From the NCBI GenBank assembly GCA_029582165.1, contig CM055870.1, positions 42,577,513-42,641,512 of the forward strand: a stretch of 64,000 bases of DNA, read 5' to 3'. The position numbers were made by a program, and so were the translations under genes. The stretch comes from Portulaca oleracea (lineage: Eukaryota; Streptophyta; Magnoliopsida; Caryophyllales; Portulacaceae). This document shows positions 47,870 through 59,146 of this stretch, piece by piece. Position 1 is the first letter of the stretch, and each line of letters begins with the position of its first letter. The notes under the pieces are model-generated. The model did no database searches. It was given only the letters and a program-made list of their open reading frames with translations, and was not told the DNA's origin.

Positions 47870-48819
47870 GTACTTGTTGGACGTAGATATATTGTTTGTC
47901 TAAGGTAGACGACTATATGTTCCTGTGGAGAAACTGAGGCATCAACTTCTGCGAGAAGTTCATGATGCCAAGTGGGCTAGACATCCCGACAGAGAAAGGA
48001 TCATGGATTTATTATCCAAGAGTTATTTATTGCCAAGGATGGAACAGGGAGTAGAAGCCTACATGAAGTCGTGCATGGTATGTCAACTTGACAAGACTGA
48101 GTGAAGAAAGGAAGTAGGTCGCTTCAACCTCTTCTTGTCGCGGAAAGGCCATGGCAGTCGGCGTCAATGGATTTCATTTCGTGTTTCACCTCGGTGCAAG
48201 GATGTAAGTCCATCATGGTGGTCGTTGTTCAATTCTCCAACTATGTGGTCTTCATCCCTACCCTGAGCGCTTGTTCTGCGAAAGAAGCGGCCAAGTCATT
48301 CCTTAGTCACGTGGTGAAATTTTGGTTTTCTCGAAGATATCATCAATAATCGTGATTCACATTTTACGGGATGATTTTTGATCGTACTATTTAACTTGAT
48401 GGGATTCGAACTGAAATTTTCGATTGCCAACCATTCTCAAATGGATGGCCAGACTGAGCACATCAATTCTCTCCTTGAGGCATATTTGCGGCACTATGTG
48501 TTGGGATCTGAAAAGAATCGGCTAAATCTATTAGACACAACCCAATTTTGCTATAATTTGCAAAAGAGTAGTGCGACATGGTTTAGCCTTTTTGAACTTG
48601 CCATGAGTTGGCAATCACCTACTCCTCATGAAGTAGCAAACCATGATAAGGACAATGGTTGTCTTGTGGCACATCGCTTTGTTGTGAACCGATAGGAGAT
48701 GTTGGAAGAGGCAAGGGATAGCCTTGAGAAGACAACTCGCCACTTAAAGAAATATACAGATGCCAAGCGAAGGCCTCTTGAGTTTAATGTCGAAGATACA
48801 GTTCTGTTGGAACTTACTC
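47870..48819 (+). pseudogene. Gypsy-A integrase, N-terminal and core part
   Basis: The zinc-finger region (VEKLRHQLLREVHDAKWARH, YMKSCMVCQ) and core (WQSASMDFISCF, VVVVQFSNYVVFIP, NHSQMDGQTEHINSLLEAYL) are recognisable in shifting frames with stops. The reading LEFNVEDTVLLELTP stops at the CACTA element E2. Confidence 0.78.
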
Positions 48820-48859
48820 CACCACTACAAGATGGTTCTTTAGATAAGACCATTGGTTG

Positions 48860-48965
48860 AGACCATTTAATGAACGGTCGCTAGAAATAAACGCACGACC
48901 ATTGTTTTTTGACAGTTCATAAACGGTCGCTAATTAGTGACCGTTCATTGAACGATCGCGCCGTT
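48860..48965. repeat. E2 5' subterminal repeats
   Basis: Copies of GAACGGTCGCT, CATAAACGGTCGC and their complements, as in E1. Confidence 0.8.
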
Positions 48966-48989
48966 GTAAATAACTGCAATTGAATGCAG

Positions 48990-50690
48990 TCTGCGAGAGC
49001 ACCATTAACATTCAATCCAAAACCCCAACGCTCCTTCCGTCCCACCTTGAAGAAAGTCCGACGATTTGCACCGATAACCGCCTCTTTCTGCCACCTTCCG
49101 TTGGAGCCGACGACGGTAAATCCATCTCCTCTCCCTCCTTATCATTTTTTTTAAAAAATTTTTGGTGGTTAATAACAACACAAACCCTTCCTCTTACTAG
49201 CAACTGCCACCGTCGCTGTCGCCTTCGCTGCCGCCGTCGCTACCGCCGTTGCTTCACTTTCTTGGTCGCCGGCGCCGCCTCCATCTCCCTGGTATATTCT
49301 TTGAAATTTGTTAATTGTGTTAATTGTATGTTTATGTGTATAAATTATGAGCATGCATAAATTAGTATGACTTAGGTTAATATTTATGTAAAAAATGTTT
49401 AGTTAGTTATGCTGCGAATAATTTTAGTGAATAATTAGTATTTGCTAGGTTAATTTTTGTATTATTTAGTGTTTTAGTTTTGAATAATTAGTTTAATGAT
49501 ATGTTAGTATTATTTAATTTTTGTAATATATAGTGTTTTAGTTTGGAAAATTGTTAATTGTGTTAATTGTATATTTATGTGTATAAATTATGAGCATGTA
49601 TAAGTTAGTATGGCTTAGGTTAATATTTGTGTAAAAAATGTTTAGTTAGTTATGTTGTGAATAATTTTTTGTGTATGGTAGGTTTGGTAAAAATTAGTTT
49701 TTATGTATTGGTTTTGTATGTATTAGTTTGTATAAAAATTGTTAATTGAGTATTATTTGTAAAAATTTAGTTTTTATGTATTGGTTTTGCGCAAAAAGTT
49801 TAATGTTTACATGCATCGGTGTAGGTTAAAATTGTTGAATAATATGTATGCATTGGTGTTTGTTAATTTGTTTATGTTAATTTTTATTATGCTTGTTTCT
49901 AAGTAGGTTTATTATTTATGGTTAGGGTTTAGAGTTTAGAGTTTGAGATTTTGGGTTTATGGTTGATGAAAACCTTATATAAGAGAAGCTACTAGGATTA
50001 GTCGATGAACAAAACATAGAAAAAAAAATGACGTTTTATTAAATTTTAGGAGAGCAACGACATTATAGAGAATATCATCCCAACTTGAAATCAAAGAAAA
50101 CATTGTCGAAAAGTACCTTTTCCCATGAAATTCATTGTAGTTCGTCGCTAAACAACATATTGAAAAGTTGGGGATTATCATCCTCATTCTTTGAAATGTT
50201 GTTTGAGACGCTTCAAATTCATTTGAAACTACGTCATGAAAAACGTTAATATATTACGTGTAATGTTTAGGGTTGAGTAGTAGGTAAGTTAACATTTATA
50301 GTAGCTTAGAACTGGTTGAGTTTGGATGATTTTGGTGGTTATTAGTAAGTGAGTTAACAACTATGTTTGGTTAGGAACAATGTTACGCGACTGTCAACTT
50401 CGTAGGCTAACTTAATTAAAGAGACGTGTTCAAACAACAAATTCAGCCTTGTTATGGGGAACAAGCCATCAGAGATTTTTATATAGGTCATCATGTGCTT
50501 GCGACGTATGAATGCTGGTCGTGACGCATTCAGTTTAGGAAAAACTTATGGAACAAACACCCATGAACAAACACCTTGCAGATTAAAGTTTATGTAAGTC
50601 ATTTCCTTCTAAAGTTTGTCGGTTATATGTTAGATTAGTTACTAATTATATGTTAGATTAGCATTATCATTGTTGTTGAAAGTTAGAATG
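48990..50690 (+). other. E2 leader and AT-rich intron
   Basis: A GC-rich first-exon-like block (48990-49290) is followed by AT-rich sequence with TAATTGTATGTTTATGTG-type repeats, matching E1 at about 8950-10560 in reverse. No coding sequence is supported. Confidence 0.55.
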
Positions 50691-50699
50691 TTTAACTTA

Positions 50700-51075
50700 T
50701 GTTTAGAAACGAGCGTGTGGCTCGATAGGATTAATCGGCGTGTGGTCGTATATGGTTGCTTGATTATATGTTGGAATTGTTGTTAAAAGTTGGAATGTCT
50801 AACTTATGTTTAGAAACGAGCGTGTGACTCGATAAGATTAATCGGCGTGTGGCCGTATATGGTTACTTGATTTTATGTTGGAATTGTTGTTGAAAGTTGG
50901 AATGTCTAACTTATGTTTAGAAAGGAGCGTGTGGCTCGATAGGATTAATCGACGTGTGGCCGTATATGGTTACTTGATTATATGTTGGAATTGTTGTTTA
51001 AAGTTGGAATATTTAACTTATGTTTAGAAACGAGCGTGTGGCTTGATAGGATTAATCGGCGTGTGGAATTGTTGT
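50700..51075. repeat. 107-bp minisatellite in E2
   Basis: GAGCGTGTGGCTCGATAGGA or a close variant starts at 50711, 50818, 50925 and 51032, exactly 107 bp apart. It is the counterpart of the 109-bp array in E1. Confidence 0.92.
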
Positions 51076-51657
51076 TGGTTGTGGTAAAGTGGGCGTGTTA
51101 CCTCTTATTCTACCAATTGAGTTTAAATTGTCATTTGCAGGTTTATATTTCGTATTATGAAGTTGGAATAACCCATATTACAGAGAAAACTCTGCCAAAA
51201 TTTCCCTGTAACTCTCCCTAGATTCCCTTTGTTGTGGCATCTATTAATGAGAAAATGAGTAGGAGATTTTTACAAATCCTTGCTTGTCTCGCAAAAATGC
51301 TTTCTTTGTTTTATTTGCTTCCAAAGAATTTCATGATATTTGATGATAATTGGAGGTTGAAATATAGTTAGGAATCTATATTGGTGATGATAACCAGTGT
51401 TGAATGTTGATCATAAGTTGTAATTACTTACAACAAAGTTAATAGTATGAAGCTATGATAATGTGATTTGATGACGAACTTATATGATAATGTGCTTTGA
51501 TGACGCTCCTTTGATGGTTCCTTTAGTTATATCCATCTTGAATTGATAAGAAACAACTTGACCATTTTGCTTTACCTTTAGTTCATTATCATAAATGAGA
51601 AACATCTTGATCATGTAGTTGTGGTTGCTCATTATCATAAATGTTGATCATTTGCAG

Positions 51658-52035
51658 AATGATTATCTTCAGCAAGTAGCTGCAGCGGGCGTGGAGCCCA
51701 ATTCTGTGAAAGCCAACACTTTGTTCTACAATGTTGCTGGTGGCTTCTCTGTCAAAAATCAGTCTGTGTTCGGCCTAGGATCCTCGATGGGCGTGTATTA
51801 TGAAAGGCCGCCTCGCTATGCACGCCACGAGGGCCATGGAAGTTCTTCCGCATACACCGCTACCCCATCTGCTTATGCTTCCTTGGTGGCTGAACAACAG
51901 TCTTTGAGGAGTCAAGTCTACCAATACCAGCAAATGTTGAGCCAACTTGAAGGAAGATTGTCCCAAGTAGAAAAAAAATCAACAGCAGCAGGGGACGCCC
52001 TCAAGCGGTCAATTATCCCCCTCCAATTTCATTAA
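51658..52035 (+). pseudogene. E2 copy of the last tnpA-like exon
   Basis: After an acceptor (TTTGCAG, 51651-51657) the reading NDYLQQVAAAGVEPNSVKAN parallels E1 (NEYLEQVSAAGLEPNTVEAN) through the coiled coil. It shifts frame at an A-run near 51975 and ends at 52035 with a different tail. Upstream coding exons are absent, so no full protein can be made. Confidence 0.8.
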
Positions 52036-52079
52036 TAGCTCTTCGAGGACAACTATAACTAACTTTTGGGATATGTAAT

Positions 52080-52565
52080 ATATTTTGCGACCGTTCATTT
52101 TTATATATATATATTACTGTTTGTGACCGTTCATTTTGTGACCATTTAGTGCATATACTTCAAAAAAATACTTCAAATATCAATTCAGGGAACACAAAAA
52201 AAAAAATACTTAAAGCGGACGACCGTTCAATTTAACGGTCGCTATCTTGCGACCGTTCATGAACGGTCGCAGAACCGAGCGACCGTTTATGTCGTTCATA
52301 AACGGTCGCAAAATAGCGAACGTTCAATGAATGGTCGCCCGCTTCTGTGACCATTCATGAAAGGTCGCAACGGAGCTGCGACCGTTGATAAACGGTCGCT
52401 AATTAGCGACCATTCATTGAACGGTCGCGCGGTCCTCCAAACGACCATTCAAAGGCAACCGTCCTGAACGGTCGCAAATGAATGGTCGCGCGCCCTTTGG
52501 AGCGACCATTCACTCTTATCTGAGACCGTTCAGAACGGTCTTTTTTTTAAAACCATCTTGTAGTG
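52080..52565. repeat. E2 3' subterminal repeats and CACTA end
   Basis: More than twenty GCGACCGTTCA / GAACGGTCGC copies in both orientations precede the terminus at 52553-52565. This is the densest array of the motif in the window. Confidence 0.88.
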
Positions 52566-52999
52566 CACAGATTTGGAAGCGAATTAGTAGCAAGACTGCT
52601 CAACGATTCTTAACACCTAAGTGTGATGGACCATTTGAAATCCTTAAAAGAGTCAGTAAAGTGGCTTATCGACTTAATTTGCTTGAAAGGTTGAAAGTAC
52701 ATCCCACTTTCCATGTCAGTTTTCTAAAACCTTTCTACCCTGACTCGGACAGTTTGCACCTGCCTATCCTAATGAACCTTCACAATGTCCGGAAGCACTT
52801 TGACGAGGACAGGAAGAAGATTCTTGATAGGAAGGAAAAGGGGCAAAGTAAGAAAAACTAGACAGTTGAGTACTTAGTCCAGTGGCAAGGGCGAAGTGAG
52901 GCCGAAGCTACATGGGAAAGAGATATCACTTTGTGGAAGTTTGAGGATGTGACCCGCGAGTACTTGACGAGGGCGTTAAGTTCATTGGAGGGGGTTGCT
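52566..52999 (+). pseudogene. Gypsy-A integrase C-terminus with chromodomain
   Basis: The reading resumes as QIWKRISSKTAQRFLTPKC, DGPFEILKRVSKVAYRLNL and HPTFHVSFLKPFYPDS. After one stop (52860) the chromodomain follows: EYLVQWQGRSEAEATWERD. Chromodomains direct chromoviruses to particular chromatin. A polypurine tract (GGAGGGGGTT) precedes the LTR. Confidence 0.85.
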
Positions 53000-54057
53000 T
53001 GTCAGACCCTTGTTGTCCCGAGCCTGGCATTGTCGCCACAAGACTTGTCTCAACATGGTCTTAAGCAAAAGGGTGGGTTTGCCATAAGTCAACCGCATAT
53101 GCCAAGCATTGGCAAGGGCCTATAAGCATGACAAGGTCATGGAGGGCATGTCTTTGCGGAGTCCATGACATGGGTGAGTGAAGCCTAGGTTGACATAGTG
53201 TTGCGTGACAACACTTGGTATTGGGAGAATGTCTGACATAAAAAATATAACAAGAGCGCTTGAAAGAATCCTTAGCATGTCTAAGGCAAAATGGTGACAA
53301 GACTAGGTGGAAAGCTTTGCTTGGAATAAGCTTAGGGGACTTGTCAAAGTCCGAGAACACTTGGACAACTCTTTGAAATGGCGTGACGCTTTGGTGGGGG
53401 CAAAGCTTAGCTATGGTCAGCTATGAAGTAGCTTGACACTAGCTTGGACAATTGACTCTAACTGGACAACAACTCATTGATAGTGATGACACTGATCCAT
53501 GTCATGGCATGTCGGCTTGACAACTGACATGCCAAGTCCACGGGTGGACTGACATAGCAGCCGGATCGTTTCCAGCGATTATGCAATTATTTCAAGCAAT
53601 TTGGCAATTGTCAAGGCAGTTGGGCGGTTGCATGCCAGGAAGTCGTTATCCAGTGATAGGAAATATTGTTCCAACACCAAAAGCCCTGTGTCAGCAAGCA
53701 GTGTTATCCAATGCCAAAATGTTATGTCCCTCTAGTGAATGTTGACATTGGATGCCTTGCTTCACGCAGGCAGTGAGGGATTGTCTTTGCCATCATTTTG
53801 TATATATATGGGCAATGCCCTTAGGCTTGAGATATCAAGTTGTATGCATTGTAACGCTTGTTAAGTAATTTGATTGTAAAGCTTGTATCTGCATTATTCA
53901 ATAAAAGATTGTGTTGCCTTGTTCCCTACATTCGTGTATTGCTTTATATTGATTTGTATTCTTTAAGCAAATATCATGAAAGTTACGTCGGGGAATTTGA
54001 CTGCCACACAACATAAAAAACTTAGAATTAACAAAGGCAAAAATTTTCCCTGTGACA
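53000..54057 (+). repeat. Gypsy-A 3' LTR
   Basis: It starts TGTCAGACCC after the polypurine tract and ends CCCTGTGACA, giving TGTCA/TGACA ends. Its last about 260 bp match the split 5' LTR. A TATATATATGGGC box lies at about 53801. The start is inferred from the polypurine tract and from homology with Gypsy-C. Confidence 0.72.
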
Positions 54058-54313
54058 GTATCCTATTATGTTTGTTGCTGACCCTTTCTCAAAGATTTCC
54101 CTGATAAGCTTATATATTCTGAATATGTTATGCAGTATACAATTTTCTGTTTTTTTTTTTGTTTGATTAATTCAATCTATCCGTCTGCACATACAAAACA
54201 AAATCAATGTATTTGCTCAACACATGTGAGAGTTTACAGTTGATGGGATGGACCACCCAATAGGCACATAGCAACCCTGAGGAAAATTTTCTGAATCAGA
54301 CACTGAAAGGTAA

Positions 54314-55067
54314 TTAAGTGGTACTGCTCTCAGTCAGAATGGAGTCCAACAGCGACTCACAGGCATCTTCCAAAAGATCTAACACCTGCAGAAAGCACCA
54401 CAAAAAAGAGATTTAAATGCCAAAAACATCTCAGTTCCATTGATAAAAGAAGCTGCCCCTTGTGAGTTTAAAGGAGTAGAGAGGAGAAAAGGTTAAAGTT
54501 TGGCACAAATATTGAACACAGCTACTTCTGACACAGTTTCCATTGCTCCTCGACCAATTGAGCAAAAATACCCGTCACATCACAGCTAAATCTGCTTGGG
54601 GTGTTAGGGGAGGGATCAAATTGGCAAATTGCTAGGAGGATACTTCTTAATGAGAACCTTGCTTGTAAAGAACATTGATGACCTACAAAACTGCAAATGA
54701 ATTGGATGGTCCAATAACACATTTTGCATTACCAAGACAAAATCTTACTCCTGGAGGACTCTACTGTCTCTACAAGAACAAGTTCTGTGTTTATTTGCAC
54801 AAAATCAACTATTGGTTCTGTATGGATCTCTCCCATCATAACTCCCTTTGTAACTCGCTTCTTGTTATCTCGTGCTATTACCTCAGAGTGTTCAGGTTAT
54901 TATGGTGGTATTTTTAAAAGGATGAAAGCGAGAAGAAAACCAAACTACGTCTGTAAAGAACTAAACCTTACAATTAAATATTTGCCTTTTGCTACTCTTT
55001 TGTGTCTCTATATGAGAAGAAAAATCTACTGCTAAACTATATGAGAAGAAAACTAGCTTATAATCTG

Positions 55068-55102
<35 letters not shown>

Positions 55103-56966
55103 CTACCACTAAACTATCTATCTAATGGAGCAACTTAGTGGGTATATGTTGGTTAGTGATGTAGCAAAAGCCACAGACACTCCCTACTACAACTTCAAAT
55201 ATATGTGCTCAACTTCAAATATCTGTGCTCAACACATGTCAGACAGAGACATTCCCTGGACATTCTCAAAATGTGATCCCATAGACCGAGCATACAGAAA
55301 TCTGGTTTTATCATTCACAGCTGTGGGACAAATTATGCACATAATATAGGCAATTAGTTGTTGATCTCATCCAAACACAACTCTCTGTAAGTCTAGAAGA
55401 TAGAAATAATTTTAGACATGCCCGTAGCTAAATGACCATTGTGTTTCATTTATACATGTCCAATAGACGTGTCATATCCTACCTTTTCGATCAAGGGTCC
55501 ATGTTGCTATCATGATAGGTCCATGTCTTGTATTGTTGTTGTCATTGTTAGGGACTATGTAGTGTATAATAAAACCCTCAATGCCCAAATATAGTGTATA
55601 ACAAACCAGGTGAAACTTAGCCAAACAATGAGACTAAAATATACGATTCCCTTGCTTGATCACATCAACGGCAGCATATGTATGCATTGGCTAAGTGACG
55701 ATCAGATTATTATGCCATCCAAGACTGAGACGACGGTGGTAACAAAGGCCTTACGAGGGAACAAAATGAACATTCAAGACATGTATTCACTGGAACACCA
55801 TTGCATTTTAAGAAAGAGACGCAATGTCTGCTTGTCATACAGACTCATAGTATGCTGTGCAACCCCCAAACTAGCTCCATATTTCACCTCATTTCATTAC
55901 TAGAGCTCATATAATCAGAAGAAAATTTATAAATATATATATACAATGCCTTAACCCAATGAAAGAGAACACAAGAAAAGTATGAATTCGACCACAAATC
56001 AATCAATACCTTTTCAAAGCCTTGTTGTCCACCATAGTAAGGATCTGGAACTTCTGTTTCATTGTGTTTCTTGCAGTAAGAGCACATTAACTTCACCTGA
56101 ATGCAAGGCACAACACCTGTTAAAACCTCCAAACAATATTCAAATTGGAAACATTTGACGACATTTCTTCACCTTTTTATCAGCATCCGGTGGTAGATCT
56201 TCTCTTTTCTTCCATCTTTCAAGGGCCTCCAAAATGTCAGCTGCAACCATCATCATCAAACCACAAACCCAAAAATCAATAAACAAACATAACACATACA
56301 AATTCCATTCCAAGTTCCAACCAAAATTGTCCAATGCCCACCTCTATTTGACTTATCCATCGCAAGAATCAGATCAAAATCCCTAAAATCAGACGGACGA
56401 ATTGGCCTCGATATAGAAGTAATCTCAACCCCACGCCTCGAAGCAGTAGCCCTCATCCTTGGGTCAGCGGGATTACCCTTGAAATTCACAAAATCACATA
56501 CAAAATGACAAGAAGAATCAATGCATTATGCATACCCCAAAATACATCACCTAGCAGAAACACAAACAGTCGATACCTCGTGATAACCAATTGTGCCGGC
56601 AGAATCAATGTAGAATTTAGAATCGAGGCCCCTCTTTTTAACCAAATCTTTGAAGACTCCTTCGGCAGCAGGGCTTCTGCAAATGTTGCCCAAGCACACA
56701 AACAGGACAGAGAAAGGCTTGGTTTCTGTGGTAGAAGGGGAAGAAGAAGCCATTGAAGAAGAAGCAGCTCTAATAATGGGTCTAATTCTAACTAAGCAAC
56801 TCCTAAGTTTGAGAATTTGGACAGGGAGGGGAGATGCGGATGAGAATGGGAATGTATAGTGAGGAAAAGGGTAAGGCTGAAGAGGGAGAAAATGAGGAGA
56901 ATCAGACTGGAAAAGTTGGGAATTTAAGGTTGATGCCACTCTACTGGTAGTGTACAAGGCCTTCAT
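54314..56966 (-). CDS. Low-molecular-weight protein tyrosine phosphatase
   Basis: Five exons on the - strand: 56966-56577, 56477-56342, 56240-56173, 56096-56010 and 54385-54314, all GT-AG, totalling 753 bp, 250 residues. The P-loop VCLGNICRS gives the CX5R signature (Cys91, Arg97), and the general acid lies in DPYYGG (Asp216). The tail [16 protein letters not shown] is typical of plant LMW-PTPs. It hydrolyses phosphotyrosine through a cysteinyl-phosphate intermediate. The first 71 residues are Ser/Pro/Arg-rich, like a plastid transit peptide. Met72 (56753) would give a 179-residue cytosolic form; a TATAAA lies only a few bases before the first ATG, so the start is uncertain. The last intron is 1.6 kb. 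No defect is seen. Confidence 0.93.
54386..56009 (-). other. Large last intron of the phosphatase gene
   Basis: 1624 bp, non-coding, with a CA dinucleotide run (about 55069-55098). No inserted element with clear ends was seen. Confidence 0.7.
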
Positions 56967-56967
56967 G

Positions 56968-57060
56968 TTTATAGGCTTGCAATTTGTAGTGAGAAAGAGA
57001 GAGGGTGGTGATGAATATTTGTCAAGCTGTGGAGTTGGATTGGTCTGTCATGTGTGTTTG
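56968..57060 (-). promoter_or_regulatory. Phosphatase upstream region with TATA-like box
   Basis: On the - strand CCTATAAACATG places a TATA-like box immediately before the first ATG. A GA-rich stretch (plus-strand GAGAAAGAGAGAGGG near 56992) lies upstream. Confidence 0.4.
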
Positions 57061-57175
57061 TTTGGTGTATATGGCCTGTGGGACCACCCAGCATATCTCA
57101 TTTTATTGGGCCTGGTTGTATCAAAATAATAGCCTAACTCCTTGTTTTTGTTTGTGTCATTGTGTGTGTTGTACA

Positions 57176-57774
57176 TAGACCTGGGCAATGGGTCGGGGAC
57201 CCGCCGGCCCGAAAAATAGCGGGTCAAGGTCACATTTTTGAAGGCGGCCCGGCCCGACCCGAAAAGATCGGGGCCCCGATGAGTAGATGGGCCGGGCTTG
57301 GGCCGAGGTTTTGTGACCGTACTGACCATTTCATATTAATGTTAAAAAAAATGCAGAAAACCCATTACAATTAGTTTATTCAAAGTTTTTACTATTTCAC
57401 GTCGAGTGTTTGTTTTCCTCCTCCTTAAATTCACCATTTCATTACACATTTACATTTTACACCCTTTCACGCTATTATTCTTTTTCTTAGTTTATTCAAA
57501 GTTTGAAAAGCTTGAAAAATTTGTAAATAGCAACGTAAAATAGTGAAAACAGCAAAGAAAAATATAGAAATTTAAAAAATCCAACAGCAAAATAATATTA
57601 CACAACAACAAATAAAAATTATAATTACGGCTACGACGCCATGGCCATTGTCGTGGCTCGGCCGACAGTCGACTACCGATCGGGCCAGGCCGGGCTCGGG
57701 CCGACGAGTCACTAATTTCCGGCCCGCCTGACCCGGCCCACGGCCCGGCTCGGCCCGCCCATTACCCAGGTCTA
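57176..57774. mobile_element. GC-rich hAT MITE (599 bp)
   Basis: The ends are TAGACCTGGGCAATGGG and, reversed, TAGACCTGGGTAATGGG, flanked by a perfect 8-bp TSD GTTGTACA (57168-57175 and 57775-57782). Both ends are packed with GGCCCGGCCCGACCC-type repeats, while the middle is AT-rich. No ORF with a domain. Confidence 0.92.
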
Positions 57775-57846
57775 GTTGTACAAGAATTGTATGGATGCTT
57801 TGACTTCTCCCAAAATAATAAACATTTTCAACACACACAATATGAT

Positions 57847-59134
57847 CAATATGTATTATGTGCTTTTAGAGCACATGCTCTATAACCCACGTGGCACTTC
57901 ATTTTCCATGCTGGCACTATTTTCTTATAAAAAATTAAATAAAACCCTACGAAACCGTTCATTTTCTAAATTCACTGTGTTGTGCTCGAAACCGTCATTC
58001 TCCTGCGTGATTCTCCCTCTCGACGTCGTCGTCAGTTCTCCTGATTCGTTCTATCTGCCTCCGCCACTAGCACCGTCGCGACTCATTCGTCAAACCGCGC
58101 GTCCGTCAATTCTCCTGTGTTGTGCTGGAAACCGTCCATCAACCACCCATAAACAATGATTTTCCGGGCGATCTGATGATGATGGTTGGCAAAGGAAACA
58201 AGAATGGTGTCCCAGGACTTGATAGAAGGTGTGAATCCCTGATGATGGTTGAAGATGAACAAATCCTTGATGAATTTGGTGCAAAATCCTTGATGATAGT
58301 AATTATGGTGTTTGATAGAACTTGGGAAAATGTTCTATCATTGCTATCAATGGAGAATCAAAACTTATTATGTGGATAAGGGCATCTACATTGTAACAAT
58401 TTCTATTGAGAAATTGATATTTTGGATTATTGGATGCACTTCAGCTAGGAATTTTCGTTCATTGGTTCAAAGAGTTTTGTTCACTGTTTTCATTTGTTTT
58501 GTTCATCATATAGCTAATAGTCATTGTTCTATGTATTGTTCACTAATATTGTTCACATGTTTTTATTGTACACTAGATATGTTTATATTGTTCATCGAAT
58601 ATATAATCAATGTTCAGTAAGATTGTTGTTCAATTTATCTTTTAGATTCAACCATTTTCAAGGCTATGTTAAACTAGCAAAGTAATATGTTATAAACTTT
58701 AGTGAACGATATTGAAGAAGCTAGTGAACAATTTTAGTAACCTATGTAATGACAAATTGCAAGTAAGTAAACAATGTAGTTAAAGTGAACAATATTGATT
58801 AAATCAGTGAACAACTATAGTAACCTATGTACGTAATGAAAATTTGTAAGTGAACAATCACACTTTTATGAGTGAACAATATGACATCTACAAGTGATTT
58901 CTCGTTTGATTGAGTAACCGTTAGTGATTTCTAACGGTGAACAATCATGTTATACCCAGTGAACAATCGCGCTTGACAGTGTTCAGTTACCACATTGACT
59001 ATCCTACTGCTCGTTAACTGCTGCAATTAACTGCCCACCATGTTGCTGAATAATAAAAAATAAAATAAAATTTATATGACGTGGTTGCCATGTCAGCCCT
59101 TGAAGCACATGCTCCAGGAGCACACAATAATTTG
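57847..59134. mobile_element. MULE-like non-autonomous element (1.3 kb)
   Basis: The inverted ends (TTATGTGCTTTTAGAGCACATGC and reversed TTGTGTGCTCCTGGAGCATGTGC in part) begin CAA. They are flanked by an 11-bp direct repeat CACAATATGAT (57836-57846 and 59135-59145). The interior has a CT-rich leader-like block (57950-58150) and many GTGAACAAT repeats (58560-58980). No transposase is recognised. Confidence 0.75.
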
Positions 59135-59146
59135 CACAATATGATA

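Larger units (their letters stand above)
48823..52565 (+). mobile_element. Non-autonomous CACTA element E2, deletion derivative related to E1
   Basis: The ends read CACTACAAGATGGTTCTTT and (reversed) CACTACAAGATGGTTTTA, with a 3-bp TSD CAC (48820-48822 and 52566-52568). Removing the element and one CAC restores the integrase frame (LTP-QIW). It keeps the E1-type leader, intron minisatellite, last tnpA-like exon and subterminal repeats, but lacks the tnp2 core and most tnpA-like exons. Orientation is opposite to E1 in the window. Confidence 0.92.
25668..54057 (+). mobile_element. Ty3/gypsy chromovirus Gypsy-A, old and repeatedly invaded
   Basis: Pieces in order on the + strand: truncated 5' LTR (25668-25887 and 29615-29668), primer site (TGATATCAGAGCAAGG near 29671, like initiator Met-tRNA), gag, protease, RT, RNase H, integrase, chromodomain (near 52868-52966) and 3' LTR (about 53000-54057). 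LTR homology is direct: TTAGGCTTGA...ATCAAGTTGTATGCATTG and AACAAAGGCAAAAATTTTCC occur in both. Stops and frameshifts occur in every domain, so it is old. Four insertions separate the pieces. The 5' LTR lacks its first part, so no TSD could be matched. Confidence 0.88.
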
